This document shows, one piece after another, positions 55,070 to 64,000 of a stretch of 64,000 bases of DNA. The number at the start of each line of letters is the position of its first letter. Within the stretch, counting starts at the first letter, position 1. The notes below the pieces were generated by a model. That model searched no databases. It worked only from the letters and a program-made list of their open reading frames with translations, and was not told the DNA's origin. The stretch covers positions 14,729,227-14,793,226 of the forward strand of contig JARWKL010000012.1 of assembly GCA_029961685.1 (NCBI GenBank). Direction: 5' to 3'. Position numbers and translations under genes: made by a program. The stretch is from Aristolochia californica (Eukaryota > Streptophyta > Magnoliopsida > Piperales > Aristolochiaceae).

Positions 55070-55720
55070 ACCATAAACTGTGAAATCATCCATAAAGACT
55101 TCAATGATATGCTCAGTATAACCTGAAAATATGCTAACCATACACCTTTGGAAAGTGGCTAGAGCATTGCAAAGGCCAAAGGGCATGTGACGATATGCAA
55201 AAGTCCCGAATGGGCAAGTAAAAGTCATCTTTTCTTGATCCTCAGGAGCAATTGCAATATGAAAATAACCTAAAAAACCATCAAGAAAACAATAGTAAGA
55301 ATGATCAGATAACCTTTCAATTATTTGATCAATAAAAGGCAAAGGGAAATGGTCCTTGCGGATTACAACATTTAATTTTCTATAATCTATAAAAACCCGC
55401 CAGCCATTCTGAACACGGGTACGAAGTAACTCATCATTCTGATTTTTCACAACAGTTATTCCATCCTTTTTAGGAACCACTTGAATTGGGCTGACCCATG
55501 AGCTATCCGAAATAGGATAAATCACTCCAACTTCTAGAAGTTTGAGGATCTCTTTCTTCACTACATCCATCATGGGCGGGTTCAATCTTCTTAGCGGTTG
55601 ACGGGAAGGCTTTGCTCCCTCTTCAAGTAAGATACAATGCATGCATGTAGACAGGTTAATTCCTTTAATATCTGCAATTGTCCAACCAATAGCTGTCTTA
55701 TGCTCCTTAAGGGCCTGCAC
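55070..55720 (-). pseudogene. Athila reverse transcriptase of H, N-terminal part
   Basis: Minus frame: IGWTIADIKGI, EGAKPSRQPLRRLNPPM, GVIYPISDSSWVSPIQVVPKK, WRVFIDYRKLN, HFPLPFIDQ, and catalytic FMDDFTVYG at 55077-55105. Open to the G insertion. FMDD is a normal gypsy-type variant of the YxDD site. Confidence 0.93.
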
Positions 55721-56390
55721 AAACTTTTCTTCTTATGGTGCACTAAGTTTACTGGAGATGATCACTGGTAACGTTGCTCCATTTCCAAGGAACATGTACT
55801 TGAGGTGACTGGGGAGAGGCTTCATATCTGGAGTGGGAGCTTGCAAAACAGAGGGTAAAGGCCTCTCATTAGAAATAGGTAACTCAATATAAAGAACGTT
55901 ACCTGATTGTTGTAACTATGGAATATAATTAAACGCTGCAACAGTTTCTTGAAAATCAGAACTCAAGGCTAACTCCTCATTCTCTTTCTCAAGATGCTTT
56001 CTAATGGCAACTTCCAATTCATCTTTTCCATCAAGTTCAAAAACTTCCTATGTGAAAGAATCAATCACATCAATAAAATAAATAGGATTATCATCATCAG
56101 GATATTTCATGGCATCATAAATGTTAAACTTAACAATTTCACCATCAAATTTCATGGCAAGTGTGCCACTATGAACATCTATCTTAGTCTTGGATGTCTT
56201 TAAGAATGGTCTTCCTAACAAAATAGGAGCAGTTTGGTCGCCATTAGGATAGGCATTAGATCTATCAGCCAATTGAAGCACAACATTAGTTTTATTCAAA
56301 GGTCCAACTTTCAAAGAAGCATATATAGAATATGGCATGAAATTAATCAAAGCTCCTAAATCTATCATGGCCTTCTCAAATCCTATGTTA
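55721..56390 (-). pseudogene. Athila protease region of H
   Basis: Minus frame 56368-56048: MIDLGALINFMPYSIY carries the protease site as DLGA (typical DSGA/DLGA), then LQLADRS and TAPILLGRPFLKTSKTKIDV. The stretch down to 55721 is a linker with stops. Confidence 0.88.
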
Positions 56391-56919
56391 CCTACGTATA
56401 AGGGATAGTAAACATACCTAGATATTTGCCCTTCCCAGGGAGTTTTCTTTGAATAATTGCAGAAACATTCTCCCCTACTCTCACCTTCTCACATCCTTTA
56501 AGTTTCTGTTTCATTTTAATTGTGCACAGTTCTTTCAGGAATTTAGCATAACAAGGCATTTGTTTAATAACATCTAAAGGTGGAATATTTACCTCACATC
56601 TATGGAAAGTCTCATATAAATCTTTGTTTTGCTCATCTTTTCTAGAATCTGCCAAAGCCTAAGGAAAAGGAGGAACTAGTTTATAATCAGAAAGAGGTTG
56701 AAAATTACGCTTAGGTACATCATCATCATTTGGAACGTTCCTGTCTGCAACGACTTTTTTCTCCTTTTCTTACTCCGATGATGCAGGGGCTGCCTTTACC
56801 GGAATCTCAACTTCTTTACCACTTCTGAAAATGATTGCACTCGCATTTTCTCTTGGATTTACTACCATTTGAAAGGGTAATTTCCCTAAACTTTGTGCCT
56901 CTAGCCGACTAATTGTGGG
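56391..56919 (-). pseudogene. Athila gag C-terminal part of H
   Basis: Minus frames: ISRLEAQSLGKLPFQMVVNPRENASAI, then IPPLDVIKQMPCYAKFLKEL and GENVSAIIQRKLPGKGKYLG, the usual gag-protease linker of Athila-like elements. Starts at the N insertion. Confidence 0.88.
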
Positions 56920-57334
56920 TGCCATCGTCCCGGATCTGACACAAGGATTCTTTGGGAGGATCTGGGATCTGCCATGGGTTACGGGTCTTCCAGGCATTAC
57001 TGTAGGGATAGTAGGAAGACATGGGGAAGATGAAGATCAATGGAGGATGAGAGAATACGTGGGTTTTTTAGGAAAACCCTAACCTCGAGATCAAGAAGGT
57101 GATCTCAAACCTCTTTACACTAGATTTAACCTAATTCTTAATACTTCAATTCTTCCCTTTCTCATTACTCATACCCCTTAAATAGGGTTCACCCTATTAG
57201 GGTTTAAGATAAAATGTTACAAAAATACCCCTATAAATAAAATATTCCAAAAATACCCATGTGGCCTAAAACTGAATTAAATAAAGTAAATTAAAGAAAA
57301 TAACTAAAATAATAATATTATTGCGTACATAACA
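56920..57334 (-). repeat. 3' LTR of N
   Basis: Minus-strand start tgttatgtacgc; nearly identical in layout to 58520-58934. Confidence 0.9.
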
Positions 57335-57608
57335 TTAAACCCCCCTTGGAAGATGATCTTGTCCTCAAGCTCGGAAGTAGTGTTTGTATGCCGACGTTTC
57401 CACTGGTATCGAAGTAGCATCTGTGATGCTATGACCCCCCTCAGGACGCCCAAAATTGGAGTTTTTTTTTTTTTTTGTGGCCCGGTCAGAGTTAGCCTGG
57501 GTTGACTCGGTTCAAGAACCTCGGTTTGGTGCGCAATTCAGCTTCGTGCGCTGATTAAATTAACTTAGGAAAATTTGAATCAGAAGCCATCTTCTTCCTT
57601 CGGCGGAA

Positions 57609-57958
57609 ATTTTGCCGACGGGTCTTCAGAAATCAGAACCCTGCCATATCCTCCTGCCGATCCCGAACATAGCGGCCGTCGGTAAGTGCGGGAACCTTGT
57701 CGATAGCTGCTCCTTCCCTCAGGGCATTCACGAAGGTGGGCAACGGTTGTCTTCCATCCTCACGGCCCCGAACAGGGCAGAAATTTCACCAATGGGTCTT
57801 TGGAAATCGGAACCCTGCCGTATCCTCCTACCGATCCTGAACATAGCGGTCGTCGGTAAGTGCGGGAACCTTGTCAACAACTGCTCCTTCCCTCAGGGCA
57901 CCGACGAAGGTGGGAACTGGTCGTCTTCCGTCCTCACGGCCCCGAACAGGGCGGAAAT
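57609..57958. repeat. 174-bp tandem duplication in N cargo
   Basis: 'gccga(c/t)gggtctt(c/t)(a/g)gaaatc' to 'ccccgaacagggc(a/g)gaaattt' appears at 57609-57783 and 57784-57958. 174 is a multiple of three, so a plus-strand frame stays open across both, repeating KSEPC.ILLPI.NIA. No family recognised. Confidence 0.88.
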
Positions 57959-58519
57959 TTCGCCGACGGAGTCTCCCGCAGCTCCTGCGGTGAACAACAG
58001 GCCTTGGAGGCTTCGCCGCTTGGAAATTTGCCAAGACGAACTCTCGAAAATATTTCTCGATCGGAATGGCCAGAAAAATTTTCCATTCCCATGCGGAATG
58101 GAGTGTGGCTTGCTGTGAGTTGGGGAGGATTGATTTTGACGTCTTGGCAGAAAACCCTGCAGAATGCCCCAAATTGTGATCCCCGTTGTGCGGCTTTGGA
58201 TCTCCCTGTGGGGAAATTTTGAAATTTTTCGATGCCTTGCCATTTTTTTTGCTCGTCAGTGTTCACCTTTACTACAGGGACTTCGGCTGGTAACAGAGAC
58301 AAATTTTTTGATTTTTCTGGCCATGGACCTCTTGTGCGCATATGTGGTCGGAGATTTGAGGTCGTGTGACCTATTTTGCTGCAGCAGCGAGTTCCTCCCT
58401 TGCATAACGTTCAATGGAAGCATCTAACTATGCTCATATTTCTTTCAATTTCTTATCCATAGCAATCCATCTTTCTTGGGATATCGAATAACCCATTGTG
58501 TTCCCGCTCTGATACCAAT

Positions 58520-58934
58520 TGTTACTGTCCCAGATCTGACACAAGGATTCTTTGGGAGGATCTGGGATCTGCCATGGGTTATAGGTCTTTCAGGCATTAC
58601 TGTAGGGATAGTAGGAAGACATTTGGAAGATGAAGATCAATGAAGGATGAGAGAATACGTGGGTTTTTTAGGAAAACCCTAATCTCGAGATCAAGAAGGT
58701 GATCTCAAGCCGCTTTACGCTAGATTTAACCTAATTCTTAATACTTCAATTCTTCCCTTTCTCATTACTCATACCCCTTAAATAAGTTTCACCCTATTAG
58801 GGTTTAAGATGAAATATTATAAAAATACCCCTATAAATAAAATATTCCAAAAATACCCTTGTGGTATAAAACTGAAATAAATAAAGTAAATTAAAGAAAA
58901 TAACAAAAATAATAATGTTATTGCGTGCATAACA
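58520..58934 (-). repeat. 5' LTR of N
   Basis: Minus-strand start tgttatgcacgc, plus-side end tgttactgtccc. Confidence 0.9.
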
Positions 58935-60063
58935 TCTGACCATCTGATTGTCCAAACTTGGAATACTGGCCCTTGTCTCCTGTTGAAATTTCAAATTATT
59001 AGTGGCAAGAGATTTAACAATATCTTCTAAAGACATACTAGAATTAGAAGTTTGGCTCGGTTGTTGTCTAGGGGGATATGACTGCTTATATTTCTGGTCA
59101 CTTGGGTGATTTTGAGTCGCGGGCTGATTAACTCGTGGATTCCCATAGCTAAGGTTGGGATGATCCCTCCATCCCATGGTATACGTGTTCGGATAGGGAT
59201 CATACTTCCTTTGCTGTCCAGGAAAACCACTTGCCGCATTCACTTGCTTAGTGGGCTCCTCTTGAAGAGTTGCGCACATATCGGTTGGATGCCCTACTAC
59301 TGAACAAATCCCATAAGCCTTTGCTGTTTGCTTATTACCTACAACCATGTGACAAATAAGAGAAATTAGACTCGCAATTTGTTGTTCAAGGGAGGAAATA
59401 TTTACCTCATTAACATTCTTAAATGGAAGGTCAAGCCTAGTGCCAAATTTTTGAGAATTGGCCGCCATATTTTCAATCAAGTTTCTCGGGGCCTCGGGAG
59501 TTTTATGCACCAAAGCTGCTCCACTAGCAGCATCAATCATGCTCCTATTAGTGGTAGAATGCTCTCATAGAAATACTCGATAAGAAGTTGCTCGCTAATC
59601 TAATGATGGGGGCAGATTGCACATAATTTCTTGAAACATTCCCAATATTTGTGTAGGGACTCTCCGTTATGCTACCTTACACCACAAATTTCTTTCCGAA
59701 TGTTGGCCGCCCTTGAAGCTAGGAAATATTTCTCCAAAAACAATTTCTTCATCTTGCCCCATGTGGTAATATTCCCAGAAGGTAGATAATAGAGTCAATC
59801 CTTAGCCGAATCCTTCAAAGAAAATGGAAAGGCTCGTAATTTAATTTGCTCTTCAGTCACCCCCATGGGTTTCATTCTCGTGCATACCACATGAAACTCC
59901 TTTAGATGCTTGTGAGGATCTTCAACTACAAGACCATGAAAAGTGGGCAAGAGATGTATTAGTCCATATTTTAATTCAAATGTAGTAGTAGCATTTAAAG
60001 TAGGGAACGTTATGCATAAGGGTTGTTGATTCAAATCAGGGGTTGCAAGCTCTTTCAAAGTTT
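58935..60063 (-). pseudogene. Athila gag N-terminal and central part of H
   Basis: Minus frames: LATPDLNQQPLCITFP, FELKYGLIHLLPTFHGLVVEDPHKHLKEFHVVC, KLRAFPFSLKDSAKD, then MIDAASGAALVHKTPEAPRNLIENMAANSQ, knuckle-like YGICSVVGHPTDMC. Frame shifts near 59790 and 59560. Ends at the N insertion with SIPSLDNQM. Confidence 0.9.
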
Positions 60064-60377
60064 AATTTCCAGCCATGACTTCCTCCTCCTCTAAATCAGA
60101 TTCGCTATCAAAATAGGGAATCAAGAGCTAGATTGTTCTCTTTAAAATTCCTTCGAGTTTCTCTCCTTAACCTGTGCAAAGTTCTCTCTATTTCTAGATT
60201 GCACTGCAAATCGCTGTGATTAGAAGAGCGAGATACAGTCATAAACAATCAAGGGAACTCTAATAAAACATGAAAAACAAATCAGAATTTTTTTTTCAAG
60301 AATGAAATAAGGATCAGAAGAAGCACAAAAAACAATCAACTAGAATCACCCCCAGGAAACGGTGCTAAAATTTGGTT
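60064..60377 (-). other. leader and PBS of H
   Basis: Just inside the LTR the minus strand reads tagcaccgtttcctgggg (about 60350-60368), a mutated form of the TGGCGCCGTTGCCGGGG (tRNA-Asp type) PBS typical of Athila/Tat elements. The leader up to gag has no gene. Confidence 0.65.
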
Positions 60378-60503
60378 TGATGTCGTAGGCAACCAAAAAT
60401 AAAACCTATACTCCTAAAAATATATGCAGTAGTATGAGTAAGGATCGATCCCACAAGGAGTGATTAGTCTACTTTTATGCTCCGCGAACAAGGATTGGGA
60501 CAA

Positions 60504-60537
<34 letters not shown>

Positions 60538-61664
60538 GTTGAGTATAACGAAAACACTTTTAAAAGAAAACAACTTAGAAACAATTCAAATTAAAAGAAT
60601 CAAAATCAATCAAAAGAACAATCCTTGGTCTAATTCAACATCCACCATCGGAATTTCACAATTGATCATCGATGCAAGGATATACCAATTCGCCCTTGAA
60701 TATTCAACGTTGGAAGTATCTTCCTATCTCTCCTTTCGTAGTTAATTAGAAAGCAAGTGATTCAATTAACCCTTAGTACTAAACAACCCAAGACAAGCGC
60801 TAAAGGTTTAATCTTACAACATCCTTAAGAATTAGAGATCGATGAAGCTAAACAACACAAGCACAAGCGGCTGCATTTAATTTAGTCCAGCGTTCTTCTC
60901 AAGATCTAATAATTTCTGACGCAGCAAATCATTAAATCTCGATTGCTTCACAGGTTAGAGAGATCAAACAATTACGGATTTGACCTAGTAGTAGATTGCA
61001 ATGAATAATAAACTAGTAGGCCTCCTAGGGATTAAATGAGACAATCATGAAAGAAAATTTCAGAAGAACATTGGATACTCAAAACATAAATTGAACGATG
61101 AAAATAAATCAGATCTCACAGTTGTATTGATATCGAGGGTTCAGTTTCCTTTGACCAAGTCTGAAAGTTTAGTCATGCAAGGCCATGAAGAAATCTGAAG
61201 GAAAAAACTAGGCAAAAGAGATGAAAAACTGGAGAAGAGAAAATGAGGTCAGGGATGCCAAACTCCTTTTCTCCTTTTATGCCCCTTCTTTTTCCTGGTT
61301 TAGGGTTTTTCTTTTCATTCATCCGGTCTAGGTCATAGTGCATGTGTTGCGACTTCAAGCCCGGTTTTGACCTGGATGCTGCCTGTATTGCCCAAAATTC
61401 AAAACATAAAAGTTGTAGAAAGTTTTCTTTTAATTCCATAGCGTCTTGAATCATCTCCATGAGAGCTCTGATGAGAGAGTTATCCCTAGGTTACAAAGAA
61501 ATGTTGAAACTTTCCAGAATCGCCCAATTAACTTTGTTTTGTACTTAACGCTTCCATTCGCATCCTAAATCAAAATATAAGAATAATGAGTATATTTTGG
61601 CACCAAATAATTATAAAAGCCTAAGCATTAAGGGATAAAAATATGACCTTTTTCATTCTCATCA
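60378..61664 (-). repeat. 5' LTR of H (Athila)
   Basis: About 1,287 bp, minus-strand start tgatgagaatg and end cgacatca. No second copy in the window because the 3' end of H is lost. Contains a 33-base G run. Confidence 0.78.
60504..60536 (+). repeat. 33-base poly-G run
   Basis: Longest of three pure G tracts in the window, inside the Athila LTR. Confidence 0.9.
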
Positions 61665-62437
61665 TGTTTTTTCCTTTTTGTAACTTGGTTTTTTCTTCTT
61701 TCTTGTTAGTGTTACTAACTAAGGCCTGATTGGGGAGGAAGTGGCAGAGATTATACTTGACACAGTAGTAGCAGCAACAATAGTGGGAGAAGATGTAGAA
61801 GTGGACACCATCAAACTTTTCATCCTTTGTAATAGCTGAAAATCATCATCTAATATTGTGTTTTTTCCTTTTTGTAACTCGGTTTTATCTTCTTTCTTGT
61901 TAGTGTTACTAACCAAGGTTTGATTGGTAGTAACCCAATCTAGCTTGCCATGACACTTCCAACAAGTATCAACTAGATGACTTAAGCATCCACAGTGAGT
62001 GCACACCCGGTCATCAGTTCTCAAAGAATTAGAACAAGGTCTACCACCTTTTCATCTACCTCCTCTATAATTTCAATGCGCCCTCTGTTGGTAGAATTTG
62101 TACCCTTGTTACCTAAGTACATAGTAGATGATATCTCAACCTGAGGAGTGGAAGATGAATCTAGGATCTGAAGTAATGTAGCACTTATATCATCAAAAGA
62201 TGGAAGTGCTAAGGAGCTAATGAGTTGTGATTTGGCTACCTCTAGATATGGCTTGATATTGGCCGACCAAATAACAACTATTAAGGCCTCCCGCTGATTT
62301 TCTTGAACTTAGATGTTAGGAGAGTAGGGTTGAGGAATTTTACACTCCTAAATCAGCCCTCTAAACTGAGCCAAGTACTTGTGTAAGTTCTCCCCTTATT
62401 TTGTATTTAACATATTTTGAAGCACATCATATGATTT
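61665..62437 (-). pseudogene. copia gag fragment (element O)
   Basis: Minus frame: CTHCGCLSHLVDTCWKCHGKLDW (zinc knuckle as in G), NKKEDKTELQKGK, FQLLQRMKSL, SSIISATSS. An upstream degraded gag core has YLKYLRL-type VAKSQLISS and LPSFDDIS equivalents. At 61665-61726 a partial repeat of 61858-61919 follows where protease should start. Confidence 0.82.
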
Positions 62438-63609
62438 TTATAGAATTTAGGATTCCTTCATAATGATCTCAAGTCAAAGAGGGAGAGGCGAAGAAGAGTA
62501 GAAGGGGAGAGAGTTTAGAGATCGACTTCCAAGAGAAGGGACAGAAGATTGTGGATGAATTTGAGAAGAGGGGAGAGAATTTCGTGCTCTACTTCTTAGC
62601 CAAAGGCTTCCATTTATAGTTTTTAAATTGCCCTTAAGGCTACAACATTACAATAGAAGAGACATAAAAAGACAAGTAATTACATCTTCTTGCCATCATT
62701 TATGAAAAAAATTCTTATTTACCAATATGCCATCTCTTGGATGTGTGGGCTTTCTTCCTTGGACGTGTGACCTTGAGCCCATCTTCTAACACTCACCCTC
62801 AAGCTACAGGAGAAAAAACATCATAAATACCCAACTTGCCACCTATAAAAGATAGGATCCTAGATATAACCAGTTTAGTAAGAATATCCACTACTTGCTC
62901 TTGTGATGCAACTCGTTAAGGGAGATTATACTCGCTTGAAATTTCTCTCTATAAAGCAGGCAGTCCACCTCAATGTATTTGGTCCTTTAATGGAAGACCA
63001 GATTCAAAGGGATATGAATAGCTACATGGTTATCACAATATAGACCCATATAACCTCCTTTATAAAATCCTAATTTAGTAACAAGGGACTTGATCCATAG
63101 GAGTTCACTTATTATGTGAGCCATAGCCCTGTATTATGCTTTTGCATTAGATCTCACAACCACATTTTGCTTCTTGATTTTTCATGTAACCAGGTTCCCT
63201 CCAACAAGTGTGTAATATCCAGAAGTGGACTTCTTTTTATCAGGTCATCCAGCCCAATCTACATTTGAGAAACCTTCAATGTTGAAGTGACCATTTTTTT
63301 TTATAAAACAATCATCTTCTTGGGGCTCCTTTTAAGTATCGTAATATCCTTTCCAAGGCTTGCCAATGGGTAAGTTGTGGTTTATGCATGTATTGACTCA
63401 CCACACTTATGGCATATGATATGTCTGGTCTAGTTAACATGAGGTAGATAAGTTTGCCTACAAGTCTTTGATATTTTCCAATATCAATATCTTCTTCAGA
63501 ACTTGCACATAATTTAATACTCACATCCATAGGTGTGTCAGTTGGGCAACACCCTATCATTCCTGTTTCTTTAAGGAGGTCCAACACATACTTCCTCTGA
63601 GATAAGCAG
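62438..63609 (-). mobile_element. element P: copia 3' end
   Basis: 3' LTR about 62438-62791 (minus start tgttagaagatggg, PPT ttgagggtgag) related to G's LTR. Then RNase H and RT end: MDVSIKLCAS, YQRLVGKLIYLMLTRPDISYA, HWQALERILRYLKGAP, with RNase H in pieces at 62800-63300. Truncated at about 63609. Confidence 0.85.
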
Positions 63610-64000
63610 ACCTGATGTTAATAAGGAGACTTGCTGGTCAACCAATACCCTCTCACCAGCACGGGCCAACTTTTCCTGGAATATTTTTTAAATTGTTCCA
63701 CCGAACCCATTTGTCTCAATAGGACTAACTCTCCCAGGGGGTTGCTGTTGGCGGGAGGCCCAAATCTAACTGTGCATAGATTTTTAAATTATCCCCAAGT
63801 CATTCCCGGTCTCTCTTTCTCTACTTGAGTCACCCATAACATGGCTTCATCTGTCATATGGAAAGAGGCTAGTTTCACCTTATCCCATTCAGTAGTCCCT
63901 TGGTTCAAAAAAAAAAAAATTCACATCTATGCAACCAAATTAAGGGATCCACAGAACCATTGAAAGAGGGAAAATCTAACTTGGTGTACCTTGGGACTGT
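63610..64000 (-). pseudogene. chromovirus gag fragment (element Q), runs off the window
   Basis: Minus frame enters at 64000 with VPRYTKLDFPSFNGS and DPLIWLHRCE, then KLASFHMTDEAMLWVTQVE and PPGRV.. after shifts, matching C gag (14315-14830). An A13 tract lies at about 63908. Confidence 0.8.

Larger units (their letters stand above)
56920..58934 (-). mobile_element. element N: non-autonomous member of the B family
   Basis: LTRs 56920-57334 (3') and 58520-58934 (5'), 415 bp each; PBS complement 'cgctctgatacca' at 58505-58518; PPT ccaagggggg beside the 3' LTR. The flanks gtggg and tctga do not match, so no TSD is visible. Inside: leader like B, GC-rich cargo with a 174-bp duplication, an A tract (minus) at 57462-57476, and a chromodomain-tail remnant. 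Confidence 0.9.
44191..61664 (-). mobile_element. element H: Athila-type gypsy retrotransposon, with L, G and N inside
   Basis: Minus-strand order: 5' LTR 60378-61664, PBS, gag 58935-60063 and 56392-56919, protease 56048-56390, RT 55070-55720 and 48437-48717, RNase H 47860-48430, integrase 46992-47842 plus 44191-44220. The 3' end is lost at the chromovirus junction. Domain order RT-RNase H-integrase is Ty3/gypsy, and gag and integrase motifs are Athila-like. About 6.3 kb of H remains once insertions are removed. Confidence 0.88.

Noticed and set aside
57612..58222. overlapping ORFs on both strands in N
   Set aside because: Explained by a GC-rich in-frame duplication; no recognisable domain.

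Overview
The window is nuclear DNA of a flowering plant, species not determinable from sequence alone. One ordinary host gene is visible, a seven-exon Rab5-type GTPase on the minus strand with plant sequence signatures. Almost everything else is nested transposable elements: Ty1/copia and Ty3/gypsy (chromovirus and Athila-type) LTR elements, non-coding LTR elements, Cassandra and a second TRIM, hAT DNA elements, a foldback MITE and a LINE 3' end. Most were delimited by matching LTRs, a tRNA-Met-type primer binding site (PBS), a polypurine tract (PPT) and 5-bp target-site duplications (TSDs).

Layout. 1-191 is a short tandem repeat. 462-8513 is a non-coding LTR element (A, minus) whose 5' LTR is split by a plus-strand element (B, 3122-8355). 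B carries degraded pieces of at least three host coding sequences (GH3 beta-glucosidase, a PPR repeat, HSP70-17/GRP170-type chaperone), and the HSP70 piece is split by a solo LTR (5942-6815). 8790-10748 is a truncated copia element (K). 12015-about 19760 is a three-level nest: E, interrupted by D (13272-19352), whose 3' LTR holds an RT-less chromovirus C (13351-17054). 20368-21010 is a non-autonomous hAT element. 22737-30664 is the Rab5 gene; its fifth intron (6.3 kb, GC-AG) holds a LINE tail, a GT microsatellite, a copia scrap and LTR element F. 31850-32027 is a foldback MITE and 32425-34631 a decayed hAT element with a transposase remnant.

From 35367 the sequence is continuous nesting. Copia I hosts M, solo LTR T and copia J; J hosts a 403-bp TRIM. 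Then come copia S, a chromovirus 3' end, and a long Athila element H (44191-61664, minus) hosting L (44221-46991), copia G (48718-55069, itself hosting a three-LTR Cassandra at 50810-51566) and N (56920-58934). Copia fragments O and P and a chromovirus gag fragment Q run to the window end.

How they may relate (inference): A, D and L share LTR type and a gene-free internal region; E and F share that internal region but have LTRs resembling those of copia G/I. B, M and N are one non-autonomous chromovirus-like family keeping only the ends and carrying different cargo. The most unusual items are the chimeric cargo of B, the 403-bp TRIM whose LTR resembles Cassandra without the 5S block, and the apparent exchange of LTRs and internal domains among the non-coding elements.
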